The translations under genes were made by a program, and so were the position numbers. From Candidatus Poseidoniales archaeon (GTDB taxonomy: Archaea > Thermoplasmatota > Poseidoniia > Poseidoniales > Poseidoniaceae): a stretch of DNA of 46,381 bases. The notes beneath the pieces are model-generated. The model was not told the origin of the DNA, did no database searches, and saw nothing but the letters and a program-made list of their open reading frames with translations. Shown here in pieces: positions 34,045 through 42,358 of this stretch; within the stretch, counting starts at the first letter, position 1; each line of letters opens with the position of its first letter. The DNA lies in NCBI GenBank assembly GCA_028283345.1, contig JAPOGE010000003.1, positions 1 through 46,381 on the forward strand, written 5' to 3'.

Positions 34045-34470
34045 TCAGAGTTCGTTCAGTAACTCAAAACCGGCTTGCATCCAGTTATACCCATCGCGTA
34101 CCCAAGCGAGCATCCGATTGATAGCTCCATCTTCAAGGTCGAGAAGGCTGGCCAATTCTCTGAGGGCTTCCATCTCGGAATCATCAACGGTTCCATCGGC
34201 GGCACTCATCAGCACCGCATCTCGGAATGCCAACCTACCACCCTCGGGACTCAGTTTAGATAGCGATTCGGCAAGAGGCGGTGGAGATTTCAGTGAAACC
34301 CGCACTTCCTTACGCTGACTGGGAGAAAGAAGCGCGGTTCCCAGACGCTGTTCAAACATTGCCATTTCCTCAATCGTCACTTCATTGTCTACTCGGCTCA
34401 TGTATGCCAGAACCTTGGCATAGGCGAAGCGCTCGACTTGGGGTAACTTGTGCAGGGTATCGGGTAGCAT
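34045..34470 (-). CDS. TerB-like helical protein (copy 2)
   Basis: The 141-residue paralogue of the adjacent protein starts MLPDTLHKL. Its two half-repeats carry VLAYMSRVDNEVTIEEMAMFE and AVLMSAADGTVDDSEMEALREL. The second half keeps the ADGTVDDSE pattern of TerB well, while the first has VDNE, a weaker match. No signal peptide or membrane helix is present. The tandem arrangement with 8 bases between the genes suggests a local duplication and a shared transcript. Assignment is by motif pattern and helical character, without an alignment. Confidence 0.65.
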   Translation of the reverse strand: MLPDTLHKLPQVERFAYAKVLAYMSRVDNEVTIEEMAMFEQRLGTALLSPSQRKEVRVSLKSPPPLAESLSKLSPEGGRLAFRDAVLMSAADGTVDDSEMEALRELASLLDLEDGAINRMLAWVRDGYNWMQAGFELLNEL

Positions 34471-34562
34471 GTCTCACCACATACAGCCGCGCCTCAAGAG
34501 ACTATCGCTATTCACCAATCGAAAGTAAATTCATCCCCAGGTGACCTTGCGAGTGAACTAAT

Positions 34563-35387
34563 TCAGTCGTCGGCGGTTTCGACATCACTGGGCTTACCGG
34601 TAAGAATTGTACGCAGTCTAGCATTATCGCGCTGAATGGCCGCCATCCAATCGTACTTCACACCCAACTCCTCTGCCAATACCCCCAAGGCCACCGAGTC
34701 TTTGGGCAAGCACTTACCTCCAAATCCTCGATTCAGGCCGAAGATGGGGTCGAGGTGTGATTTGCCTATCGGCTGTGCCTGTTGGGCGGTGATGATATCA
34801 CTTATCGCATACCAATCCTCGCCCAGCGCTTCGCAGATATCGTATAATTGGTTGGCGAATATCACCTTCATGGCATAGAAGGTATTTTTCGTATACTTCA
34901 CCAATTCGGCTTGGGTGGGAGTGACGTGGAAACACTGGTCCCGCCGCAGGACTCCCGCTTCCCGGTGTTGTTGAAATACTCTCTCAGCCAAGTCGGGGTG
35001 ATGCGTGCCACAAACCAGAATGTCCTGATTTCCAAAGTCCTCCAGATGTCTGCGCTCGACTAGAAATTCTGGTGAATAAGCTATTTTCAATGCTGGATAT
35101 CCAAGGTGATATGATTGGGTGGTGCCGGGAATGACAGTGCTCTTTATCACCGCAGAAAATCCATCGGGTAATTCATCGAGCACGCTCTCGACAATTCTGG
35201 TATCACAGGCTCCGGTCTCGGGATGGGGTGGGGTCGGCACCGCGATGTAGGCCATATCGACATTATCGGTAACGTCACAGAGGGTGGTGCCGCGCACCGG
35301 GTCGTGGATGAACAATTCATGGTGGTCACTAAAGTGGTGTTCAATCGCTCCTCCGACGATTCCAGCACCGATTATTCCAACTTTCAC
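34563..35387 (-). CDS. UDP-sugar 6-dehydrogenase-like protein, short form lacking the C-terminal domain
   Basis: The 274-residue protein matches the N-terminal NAD-binding and central domains of UDP-glucose/UDP-ManNAc dehydrogenases, which oxidise the sugar C6 to a uronic acid. Visible are the Rossmann motif [73 protein letters not shown] and the catalytic Cys in [15 protein letters not shown]. The usual enzymes have about 400-450 residues; the C-terminal domain that binds part of the UDP-sugar is absent. There is no sign of a frameshift: the frame ends cleanly after a short acidic tail. The start is GTG at 35387, preceded by AAGGGGG. It is adjacent to a sugar nucleotidyltransferase. Confidence 0.88.
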   Translation of the reverse strand: MKVGIIGAGIVGGAIEHHFSDHHELFIHDPVRGTTLCDVTDNVDMAYIAVPTPPHPETGACDTRIVESVLDELPDGFSAVIKSTVIPGTTQSYHLGYPALKIAYSPEFLVERRHLEDFGNQDILVCGTHHPDLAERVFQQHREAGVLRRDQCFHVTPTQAELVKYTKNTFYAMKVIFANQLYDICEALGEDWYAISDIITAQQAQPIGKSHLDPIFGLNRGFGGKCLPKDSVALGVLAEELGVKYDWMAAIQRDNARLRTILTGKPSDVETADD

Positions 35388-35421
35388 CGAAATTCCCCCT
35401 TACCCTACATCCCATCGTTTC

Positions 35422-36198
35422 TCAAGAATCCAAGTCCGCATCGCCTTCCCGAAAGTTGCACGGTTCAGGATTCAGCAGACCATCCTTTGCCATTTTTGCC
35501 GCCGCTAACAGCGCGTCGGGAGTGCCACAATCGAGCCAGGTTTCATCCTCGAGAATTCGTAATTCCGCCGACCCATCTTCGACATATAGACGATTGACAT
35601 CGGTGATTGAGATCTCGCCCTCTTTCTCGTCCACCACCCGGTCCAAAAAATGCCAAAAGCGCTCATCGTAAAGGTATATTCCGCCGATGGCGATATTTGA
35701 GGGGGGGTCGACAGGCTTTTCGACGATATCTGACAAGACGCCATCCTCATTCAATATCGCTACCCCGAAGCATTGTGGATTTTTGACTTCCCGGGCCAGT
35801 AATACACAGCCGGGGGGCTTTTCTGAATTGCGAAACCTCTCGGCATCGGCGAAGATTTCTGCGGTGGTGATATTATCGGAGAAGTAGATCAGCAGGCGAC
35901 AATCCTGCGTGTGTGGTCGAGCCAGATTCAGAGCATGTTGAACCCCTTTCGGCTGTTCTTCGATGACATAGTGAATGTTCTCACCTTCAAGCCCGCTCCC
36001 GACGTGCTGGGCGATCTGGCCGATGAAACGGTTGCCGATGATGGTGATGTCGGTGATTCCGGCCCGGCGAATCGTGCCCAGGGCATAATCGATCACTGGT
36101 CGACGATGTAATGGTAGCAATGTTTTATGGGTATAACGGGTGAATGGATACAACCTCGAGCCATGGCCGCCGGCCACTATTATCGCCTTTATCCGCAT
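35422..36198 (-). CDS. Sugar-1-phosphate nucleotidyltransferase (RmlA-like)
   Basis: The 258-residue enzyme belongs to the nucleotidyltransferase family that makes NDP-sugars from NTP and sugar-1-phosphate. The signature IIVAGGHGSRLYPFTRYTHKTLLPLHRRP is present at the N-terminus, with the nucleotide-binding loop and catalytic Arg and Lys. Further family blocks are LIYFSDNITT, FGVAILNEDG, DIVEKPVDPP and ETWLDCGTPDALL. UDP-glucose or dTDP-glucose synthesis is likely but the base cannot be told. The ATG at 36198 is preceded by GGAT; an upstream in-frame start at 36219 would add residues without family support. The short UDP-sugar dehydrogenase follows 34 bases downstream, so the pair probably makes an activated uronic acid for surface glycans. 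Confidence 0.9.
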   Translation of the reverse strand: MRIKAIIVAGGHGSRLYPFTRYTHKTLLPLHRRPVIDYALGTIRRAGITDITIIGNRFIGQIAQHVGSGLEGENIHYVIEEQPKGVQHALNLARPHTQDCRLLIYFSDNITTAEIFADAERFRNSEKPPGCVLLAREVKNPQCFGVAILNEDGVLSDIVEKPVDPPSNIAIGGIYLYDERFWHFLDRVVDEKEGEISITDVNRLYVEDGSAELRILEDETWLDCGTPDALLAAAKMAKDGLLNPEPCNFREGDADLDS

Positions 36199-36262
36199 CT
36201 TATCCGAAGCGTGGCGCAAGGTACTACTTCTTGAGATTCACCCTAGATCAGAAAAGTCCCGA

Positions 36263-37003
36263 TTACTCTTCCTCAGAGATACCTCCGGTCAATCTTAGCA
36301 TCGCTCCTTCATCCGCAGTCCGCTCGAAATGACCTTCTCTCACCAAGTCACCCAGGCGCTCAACCCCCGCTTCAATCATCTCAGGGTCGTTTAACTCAGC
36401 CGCTTCCCATCTCCGTTGCGCCTGCACCGCGGCGAGATCATCTGCAGTAGCGACCATTATCTCGCCCTTGGTCAATTCTCCTTCCATCCCCTCATATTTT
36501 TTACCATGGCGAATCGCATCTCGACGCAGCATCCGCTTCGACATCTCCGAATCACTTCGTCCCCAATCGGGTCCCTTCAGGTCGTCGCCTCTGGTGACAT
36601 ACATTGCCGCTCCAGTGGTTTCATCGAAATCTTTGGCGAGTTTTCCGGCACGGTTATTTTCAACCAATTCAATAATCCATTCCAGGTCCATCGCTTCTTC
36701 TTCATCCCACGCGATATCGATGCTATCGAGTAGTGAGATGACCTTCCGACGGTGATAGGACTGAATTGAAATGATAAGAAAGACACAGACGATGATTCCG
36801 ATTGCACTGGAGATATGGAAGGAGATTAATTCGTCACCCTTGAAAACGTTGAGAAAAATCGCGGTGATTGGGAATAGGGCGGTTACCCCGCCACATACCG
36901 CCAGCACCGAGGTCATATTATTGGTTAAATTATACGACCTTTCAATCTGCATCGCCACGTTCGGGGAGGCATCGTTTGGTGAAGCCTCAGCCAATTCCCC
37001 CAT
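36263..37003 (-). CDS. Membrane protein of unknown function
   Basis: The 246-residue product has a short N-terminal segment, two membrane helices (SVLAVCGGVTALFPITAIFL and ISSAIGIIVCVFLIISIQ) and a charged cytosolic region of about 150 residues. The latter includes DEEEAMDLEWIIELVENN and the helical block DDLAAVQAQRRWEAAELN. The ATG at 37003 follows GGAGGGGGT, an excellent ribosome binding site. The end GGISEEE is acidic. No family was recognised. It is upstream of the nucleotidyltransferase gene on the same strand, with a gap of 64 bases. Confidence 0.68.
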   Translation of the reverse strand: MGELAEASPNDASPNVAMQIERSYNLTNNMTSVLAVCGGVTALFPITAIFLNVFKGDELISFHISSAIGIIVCVFLIISIQSYHRRKVISLLDSIDIAWDEEEAMDLEWIIELVENNRAGKLAKDFDETTGAAMYVTRGDDLKGPDWGRSDSEMSKRMLRRDAIRHGKKYEGMEGELTKGEIMVATADDLAAVQAQRRWEAAELNDPEMIEAGVERLGDLVREGHFERTADEGAMLRLTGGISEEE

Positions 37004-37131
37004 ACCCCCTCCAATATCATCTATGATGAGAAGGTTGCTAGGGTAATCCCCTCACCCCGACATCCTACATTTGATGTAAATCGGTCGGACAAACACACCG
37101 TTCCATGGCCGAATCATGCTTTACCCGCTCA

Positions 37132-37371
37132 TCATTCATCCGGGCGCGGTTTGACAATGGCCAGCAATGCTACTCCAGCCCAGATTATCGATAGGACGAC
37201 GAACGGCCATTCTCCGGTGTCGTAGGCCCGGGCACCGAGCAGAATTTGGCCGACCGCCATGCTGGTGAGATAAACCACGGAGCGACTTGAGACGTGGCCG
37301 CGGGTTTCCAAAGAGAAAGCGATGACCACCATGCCCATACCGAAATAGGCACCGAGCATCGTCCAATCCAT
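37132..37371 (-). CDS. Small three-helix membrane protein (CBU_0592-like)
   Basis: The 79-residue product consists of three hydrophobic helices (LGAYFGMGMVVIAFSLE, VVYLTSMAVGQILLGARAY and FVVLSIIWAGVALLAIV) joined by short loops. Size, spacing and the last helix with a Trp in the middle fit the CBU_0592 domain found in small bacterial membrane proteins of unknown role. The ATG at 37371 opens MDWTMLGAYF. Flanking gaps, 37004-37131 and 37372-37489, show no further gene. Confidence 0.6.
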   Translation of the reverse strand: MDWTMLGAYFGMGMVVIAFSLETRGHVSSRSVVYLTSMAVGQILLGARAYDTGEWPFVVLSIIWAGVALLAIVKPRPDE

Positions 37372-37489
37372 ATTCCCACCTGACGGATGATGGGCCGGTC
37401 CTGATGTCTATTTGAAGAATTGCCAGCAATTCACCCATAACTATTGTTGCCACAGCCAATCATTCCCAACCAGGCAACCCCCTTAGAGA

Positions 37490-38125
37490 CTATTTCTCAG
37501 CGATGAAGCAGTTGTCATCGACCTCGTGAATCTCACCTTGCATCAGCAGATGGTCGAGCGCCTCTTCGATTTCTTCCTCGCTTATCTTGCGCGCAAGGAG
37601 GGTCTCTGCGATCATCTCCAGAGGGGCCGAATCCCTACCTTTGCCGATGATTCGGTGGATTTCAAATAGGATTGATTGGGCGGTTATCGCCAGAAACGGG
37701 TCATCGCTGGGCTCGCCCGGCAACAGGGCGGTCAGATAACTGGCGGGGTGCGGCTCAAGTTCGTCCTCATCGGTTTGGTGAAGATGATTTTGCTTCTGGT
37801 TGTTGGCCCGGCTGCGCTCAACGATATCAAAGCAATCAAACAGATTCCGCTGCTCCCTTCCATCCCCACCAACCTCATCGGCTACCTCGAGTCGCTGTGC
37901 CAGCGACTCGATTCTGAATAAGCGTTGTTCGGCCTGTAATCGGGCGCGCTGCAAATCAATGTCGAGAATCTCTAAATCACCCTCGGCTTTTTCCTGCAAC
38001 CAATCATCAATACACCAATTCGCATCGATTCCAATCATCACATCAGCTAATCGTCGTACCGCCTCTGGGAGGTCGGTGAAGCGGGCTTCCGCTTCGTTTC
38101 CTTCCGAACTATTGTCGTCTCTCAC
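37490..38125 (-). CDS. Uncharacterised protein with C-terminal winged-helix-like domain
   Basis: The 211-residue soluble acidic protein begins with helices around FTDLPEAVRRLADVMIGI, followed by a coiled-coil-like helix (LQRARLQAEQRLFRIESLAQRL). The C-terminal 70 residues (SILFEIHRIIGKG, then AETLLARKISEEEIEEALDHL and MQGEIHEVDDNCFIAEK) have the helix-helix-wing pattern of a winged helix like that at the C-terminus of archaeal MCM. DNA binding is therefore possible. The start is taken as GTG at 38125, which follows AGGTAGG; a TTG at 38131 is the alternative. Confidence 0.65.
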   Translation of the reverse strand: MRDDNSSEGNEAEARFTDLPEAVRRLADVMIGIDANWCIDDWLQEKAEGDLEILDIDLQRARLQAEQRLFRIESLAQRLEVADEVGGDGREQRNLFDCFDIVERSRANNQKQNHLHQTDEDELEPHPASYLTALLPGEPSDDPFLAITAQSILFEIHRIIGKGRDSAPLEMIAETLLARKISEEEIEEALDHLLMQGEIHEVDDNCFIAEK

Positions 38126-38270
38126 GAACAACCTACCTACTGGTGACGGTGTAAGAACCCTACCCCACTAGGGCAACCTTTACTTCCATTGCAACTATAC
38201 TTTCAGTAGGCCGGAAGTACGGCTTTTCAGGTTCCATTGGAAGCAGACCCCAACAGTCCTCCGCCGATAG

Positions 38271-38321
38271 AGGTGAGCACCGGACTGAGGAGCTAATGAC
38301 GAGGGAAGTGCGAAGTGTAGT
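38271..38321 (+). repeat. Element C, copy 1 (partial)
   Basis: Starts AGGTGAGCACCGGACTGAG and contains GGGAAGTGCGAAGTGTAGT. Both blocks recur in copies 2 and 3, separated by unrelated spacer bases. The stretch 38126-38505 has no supportable gene; it holds copies 1 and 2 and, further right, presumably the promoter of the dehydrogenase gene. Confidence 0.75.
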
Positions 38322-38340
38322 TACAGGCAGTTCTCCCAGA

Positions 38341-38415
38341 AGGTGAGCACCGGACAGCCAGATTGAAGGAAGTGCGAAGTATAGTAAGAAGCAGTAATCC
38401 TGAGACGAGAGCACC
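38341..38415 (+). repeat. Element C, copy 2
   Basis: Begins 70 bases after copy 1 with an identical AGGTGAGCACCGGAC. It continues with AAGGAAGTGCGAAGTATAGT and ends with ATCCTGAGACGAGAGCAC. The last block also occurs, slightly changed, in copy 3 but is degenerate in copy 1. The order and direction of the blocks are the same in all copies. Confidence 0.75.
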
Positions 38416-38505
38416 ACAACCCGAGGATTAATTCATAGGTGTGTGCTGTGAATGAAGTATCTGCATGACGGTCGCGTTCATGTAGGGGGTTTCGGTCGAG
38501 GCAGC

Positions 38506-39684
38506 ATGGTCGACTACCGCATCACCGTACTTCCCGGCGACGGAACCGGCAGAGAGGTCATGGCCGAGGCGGTGCGAATACTCGATGCGATTTCGCAAAG
38601 CACAAATCTCGGATTTGATAAAACCGTCATTCAATGTGGCGGACAACATTTTCTTCAGACCGGCGAGGTCTGGGCTGAAGGCTCCTATGCGGTATGTCGC
38701 GATGACTCCGATGCCATTCTACTCGGTGCAATTGGCTGGCCCGGGGCGCAACTTGAGAATGGTGATATGGCTGGGGGTGAAGTGATTCTGGGTCTGCGCT
38801 CTGGTCTAGACCTCTTTGCGAACATCCGGCCGATAAAACTCTACGAGGGAGTGAAACACAAGATTCATGGCAATTTTTCTCAACAGTGGGATCCTGACAA
38901 GGTCGATCTAGTCGTGCTGAGGGAGAATACCGAGGGGTTGTACCACAGCCTCCTCTGCCGTTCAGCCGCCGCCGCTCAGGGCTTGGAGGAATATGAACCT
39001 CCGGAGCTTGAATTTCCCGGGCTTCATGGCGAGGTGGCGTGGGACCCCCGGCCGATTTCCAAATTCGGCAGTCGTCGTCTGATCGATGCCGGATTCCGCT
39101 TGGCCGGGCGCCGCAATGGCAATCCCGCCGGTGAGACGGTGGTGCATTGTGTCGACAAGAGCAACGTGACCAGAGGTTGCCAATTATTCCGCAAGACCTT
39201 CCATGAGGTTGCTTCAACCTACCCTGAAATCAATGCTGAGCACGCTTATATCGATGCCTTCACCATGTGGTTGGTGCGTAATCCCGAGTGGTTCGACGTA
39301 GTGGTCACGACGAATATGTTCGGCGACATCGTCACCGATCTCGGCAGTGTTCTACAGGGGGGTATGGGTATGGCAGCCAGCGCCAATGTCGGCGACGAGC
39401 ATGGTATGTTTGAGCCGGTGCACGGCTCAGCACCCAAGTACGCCGGACAGAACAAGGTCAACCCGATTGCATCAATTCTCTCGGTGCAGCAGATGCTCGG
39501 CTGGCTCGGCCGGAGAAAGAATGACGAAGCCCTGAACAATGCTTCAAGGGTTGTTGACCAAGCTGTGGCCGAACACCTGATCGAGGGTAAGCAGGTCACC
39601 TACGACCTGGGTGGTAGTTCGACCACCGAGGCGGTCGGGGTTGCTATCGCAGAGCGGGTCAGGTCTATCCTTTCAGAGCAATAG
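38506..39684 (+). CDS. Isocitrate/isopropylmalate dehydrogenase family protein
   Basis: The 392-residue enzyme is a beta-decarboxylating dehydrogenase. Visible are [54 protein letters not shown], the metal-binding block [19 protein letters not shown] and the cofactor loop [18 protein letters not shown]. It oxidatively decarboxylates a 2-hydroxy acid with a neighbouring carboxylate. The [13 protein letters not shown] segment is closer to isopropylmalate/tartrate-type enzymes than to isocitrate dehydrogenase, but the substrate is not certain. An insertion of about 30 residues ([17 protein letters not shown] region) follows the RENTEG motif. The ATG at 38506 follows CGAGGCAGC; an upstream in-frame start at 38452 would add 18 unrelated residues. 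Confidence 0.87.
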   Translation: MVDYRITVLPGDGTGREVMAEAVRILDAISQSTNLGFDKTVIQCGGQHFLQTGEVWAEGSYAVCRDDSDAILLGAIGWPGAQLENGDMAGGEVILGLRSGLDLFANIRPIKLYEGVKHKIHGNFSQQWDPDKVDLVVLRENTEGLYHSLLCRSAAAAQGLEEYEPPELEFPGLHGEVAWDPRPISKFGSRRLIDAGFRLAGRRNGNPAGETVVHCVDKSNVTRGCQLFRKTFHEVASTYPEINAEHAYIDAFTMWLVRNPEWFDVVVTTNMFGDIVTDLGSVLQGGMGMAASANVGDEHGMFEPVHGSAPKYAGQNKVNPIASILSVQQMLGWLGRRKNDEALNNASRVVDQAVAEHLIEGKQVTYDLGGSSTTEAVGVAIAERVRSILSEQ

Positions 39685-39718
39685 TCCGATAACTCACTAA
39701 ACCTTCTCGATTTGTTCG

Positions 39719-40474
39719 ATGCCGATGGCAATCAGGGTCGAGGGTCTGGTTCGCGGCTACGGGCGGGGCAAGAAGCGGATTGAAGTTCTGCAGGATTACT
39801 CGATGCGGGTTGAGCGCGGCGAGATTTACGGTTTACTCGGCCCCTCCGGTTGCGGTAAGACAACGATGCTCAAGGTGATTCTAGGAAGACTTCGACCCGA
39901 GGCCGGCAGCGTCGCGGTGCTCGGAGCAGAAGTTGGCACCACCGAATGTACGGTCCCGGGCTCTGCGGTTGGCTATTCACCACAGGAAATCGCACTCTAT
40001 GAAGACCTCACCATCGCTGAGACCCTGCTTTTTCACGGTCGCCTACAGCAGATGTTACCACAGCAGATTGCCGAACGCCAAGAGTGGTTGATAGAATTTC
40101 TCGACCTACCCCCGGCAGGTCGCCAAGTCGGTAAATTATCGGGAGGACAGAAGCGCCGGACCTCGCTTGCAGTTGCGCTTCTGCATCAACCTGAACTGCT
40201 ACTTCTGGATGAACCGACGGTCGGCGTCGACCCTGAACTGAGATATCGAATCTGGCAGCATCTGCGCGAGATTGCCGATGCCGGCACAACCGTCATCATC
40301 ACCACCCATTACATCGATGAGGCCAGCCAGGCCGATTGTGTCGGCCTGATGCGAGATGGCGTATTACTCGCCGAAGGACGGCCACAGGAATTGATGGTGC
40401 AATATGGTCATACTTCACTGGAGGAGACCTTCCTCCACCTATGTCGCCGTAGTAATGTGAAGGAGGTGGAATAA
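39719..40474 (+). CDS. ABC transporter ATP-binding protein
   Basis: The 251-residue protein is the ATPase of an ABC-2-type exporter. Motifs are Walker A GPSGCGKTTML, Q-loop in VGYSPQEIALYEDL, signature KLSGGQKRRTSLA, Walker B LLLLDEPTVGVDPE, and the switch His in TTHYIDEA. It starts at the ATG at 39719; a second ATG at 39725 is equally plausible. Its TAA stop shares one base with the ATG of the permease gene (sequence TAATG), so the two are co-translated. The substrate is unknown. Confidence 0.93.
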   Translation: MPMAIRVEGLVRGYGRGKKRIEVLQDYSMRVERGEIYGLLGPSGCGKTTMLKVILGRLRPEAGSVAVLGAEVGTTECTVPGSAVGYSPQEIALYEDLTIAETLLFHGRLQQMLPQQIAERQEWLIEFLDLPPAGRQVGKLSGGQKRRTSLAVALLHQPELLLLDEPTVGVDPELRYRIWQHLREIADAGTTVIITTHYIDEASQADCVGLMRDGVLLAEGRPQELMVQYGHTSLEETFLHLCRRSNVKEVE

Positions 40475-41544
40475 TGAATCTTGGACGGGTTAGGGCGATA
40501 GCGGCGAGAAAGTTTGCTTCGCTGAAGCGTGACCACCGGACTTTCGCCTTCATCATCATCATGCCGGCGATACAGATTCTGTTGTTCGGTATCGCCATCG
40601 GCCAACCCCCGGTGGGTTTGGGGGTCGCCTTGATCGGTAACGAGGCCACCGATATCGACGATGACCTGATGATTAAACTCGGTGCCTCAGAGAGTCTCAT
40701 CATTCACGACGAGTACACCTCGGCCGAAGAGGCGCGCAGCGCGATCGGCGAGGGAGAACTTTGGGCGGCGATAGTGGTTTCGGACAATGGGGTTATCGAA
40801 GTTCATCTCGATAACTCTAATCAACAAGTGTCTTCGACGATAATGGTGGAAGTACGAAATGCCTTGACCGAAATAATGGAGGAAAAGGGGATCACTCCCC
40901 CCGTGGAAATCGCCGACCCGGTCTATGGCGACAAAGAGCCGGCCTTCATCAATTTCCTCGCCCCCGGAATCATCACCCTCGTCTGTTTCATGTTCAGCCT
41001 GATTCTGACCACGATGTCCTTTGTCGGTGAACGTTACGATGGTACACTCGACCGGGTATTCGCCGCCGGAACCCAACCCTCTGAGGTGCTGATTGGGCAT
41101 ATGATCGCATTCACATCGATATTGATCGGGCAGGTCTCGACGGTGATTCTCATCGCCGTCTATGGCTTTGACATTCCGCTGAACGGTAACCCGTTGATGG
41201 TATTCGTGTTGGCAATGTTACTCGGCTGGTCGGCGATGTGCATCGGCATGTTCATCTCAACCAAGGCGACCTCGGAATTCCAGGCCATCCAACTGAATAT
41301 GCCGTTCATGTTCCTGGTGTTGTTGATTTCAGGAATATTGTGGCCGGTCGAAGCCCTTCCCGGATGGTTACAACCGATATCGTGGAGCTTGCCGACCACC
41401 TGGACCGCCGAGGCCTTCCGTAGTATCATGATTCGCGGCTGGGGCTTTGAACAGACTGTCGTAGCCGGCGCTTTCGTCTACAATATCGTCTTTGCCGCCA
41501 TCATGTTGATGGTGGCGGCAAAATCACTCAAGACTCAGGACTAG
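40474..41544 (+). CDS. ABC-2 type transporter permease
   Basis: The 356-residue membrane protein is the partner of the preceding ATPase. It has one N-terminal helix (FAFIIIMPAIQILLFGIAIG) and a large outer domain of about 150 residues. Five C-terminal helices follow, within GIITLVCFMFSLILTTMSFV, SILIGQVSTVILIAVYGF, LMVFVLAMLLGWSAMCIGMF, PFMFLVLLISGILWPVEALP and VYNIVFAAIMLMVAAKSL. This is the ABC2_membrane_3 layout, typical of drug or lipid exporters related to DrrB/NodJ. Its end overlaps the convergent PPS gene by 17 bases. Confidence 0.92.
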   Translation: MNLGRVRAIAARKFASLKRDHRTFAFIIIMPAIQILLFGIAIGQPPVGLGVALIGNEATDIDDDLMIKLGASESLIIHDEYTSAEEARSAIGEGELWAAIVVSDNGVIEVHLDNSNQQVSSTIMVEVRNALTEIMEEKGITPPVEIADPVYGDKEPAFINFLAPGIITLVCFMFSLILTTMSFVGERYDGTLDRVFAAGTQPSEVLIGHMIAFTSILIGQVSTVILIAVYGFDIPLNGNPLMVFVLAMLLGWSAMCIGMFISTKATSEFQAIQLNMPFMFLVLLISGILWPVEALPGWLQPISWSLPTTWTAEAFRSIMIRGWGFEQTVVAGAFVYNIVFAAIMLMVAAKSLKTQD

Positions 41545-42349
41545 AATCCGCACGGCTGATATTCCGGCATATTTCATCAAGCGAGGATTGCAGGTTGGCC
41601 AGATTATCCCACTCCCGGTTCACAGCCGGCGCACCGGTTATCAGAGTGGCGAGCAGGTTGGCACAGAATCTGGTTAATTCATCGACGATTGTCACATTTC
41701 CCATCTTTGCACTGCGTGAGAGGGGATTGAGGTCGACCACAAGGACATCTTTACCCATTGCGACCAAGGCCTCGCACCTATCTCCGTCTTCAAGTGGAAC
41801 CAGGATGACATCCGAATCCAGAATCCCCTCGCGGTGGCATTTCGCCCGAGGTCCTTCCAGGCCCGGGATGGAGGCGTCGGGCTCGGCCCCAAGAATACGA
41901 ACCCCTCTCACCGTCTCGGCCCAGGTCTGCTCATCATCATCCCGCCACCCGTGGGGGGGAGGGGTTTCGGCGACCACGGCTTGACGTTCAGACATGTGCT
42001 CCAGAAGCGCGCTCATTCTTTCTGGAGTACGATAGAATATGTTGATTTCAAGCGGACAATCCAGTAGTGCTGAACAGCGAATCAAATCGTCAGCCGCTAG
42101 CGCCGCGACATTGCCATTGATGCTGATCACCACCCGGCCCCCGGCACTCAATCTGGCGGCAGCCTCTGTGGTCGCCTCCAGTGCGGTGGCGGTGGTCATC
42201 TCACCCAGCAGGTAGTCGAAGGCTTCGCCACGACCGTGGGCGATCAACGCCGATGCAGCGAGCATTCCCTTGGCCGCGGCATCTTCGAGCATCGCTCGCT
42301 TGAGTAGAGATGCATAACGAGGGTGGCTCGGGTCTGCTGCGTGGCTCAC
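41528..42349 (-). CDS. 4-phosphopantoate--beta-alanine ligase (phosphopantothenate synthetase)
   Basis: The 273-residue enzyme is the archaeal PPS, which joins 4-phosphopantoate and beta-alanine with ATP in the archaeal CoA pathway. Family segments are nearly intact: HPRYASLLKRAMLEDAAAKG, SALIAHGRGEAFDYLLGE, RVVISINGNVAALAADDL, EINIFYRTPERMSALLEHM, DASIPGLEGPRAKCHREGI, VILVPLEDGDRCEALVAMG and LVVDLNPLSRSAKMGNVTIVD. The start is GTG at 42349, preceded by GAGGTGATATT. The gene follows nadC by nine bases; the two cofactor genes are probably one transcript. The partner pantoate kinase is not in the window. Confidence 0.95.
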   Translation of the reverse strand: MSHAADPSHPRYASLLKRAMLEDAAAKGMLAASALIAHGRGEAFDYLLGEMTTATALEATTEAAARLSAGGRVVISINGNVAALAADDLIRCSALLDCPLEINIFYRTPERMSALLEHMSERQAVVAETPPPHGWRDDDEQTWAETVRGVRILGAEPDASIPGLEGPRAKCHREGILDSDVILVPLEDGDRCEALVAMGKDVLVVDLNPLSRSAKMGNVTIVDELTRFCANLLATLITGAPAVNREWDNLANLQSSLDEICRNISRADSSPES

Positions 42350-42358
42350 AATATCACC

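Noticed and set aside
34563-35387. Frameshifted or truncated UDP-sugar dehydrogenase
   Set aside because: The bases after the stop do not encode the missing domain in any frame; the next region holds a TerB-like gene in the same orientation.
38271-38415. C/D box guide RNAs in element C (CTGAG and ATGACGA look like D and C boxes)
   Set aside because: The putative boxes are not conserved among the three copies and are in the wrong order.
38160-38417. An 85-codon open frame on the minus strand between the winged-helix-like gene and the dehydrogenase
   Set aside because: It runs straight through the repeated element C copies and has no family resemblance, so the openness is probably chance.
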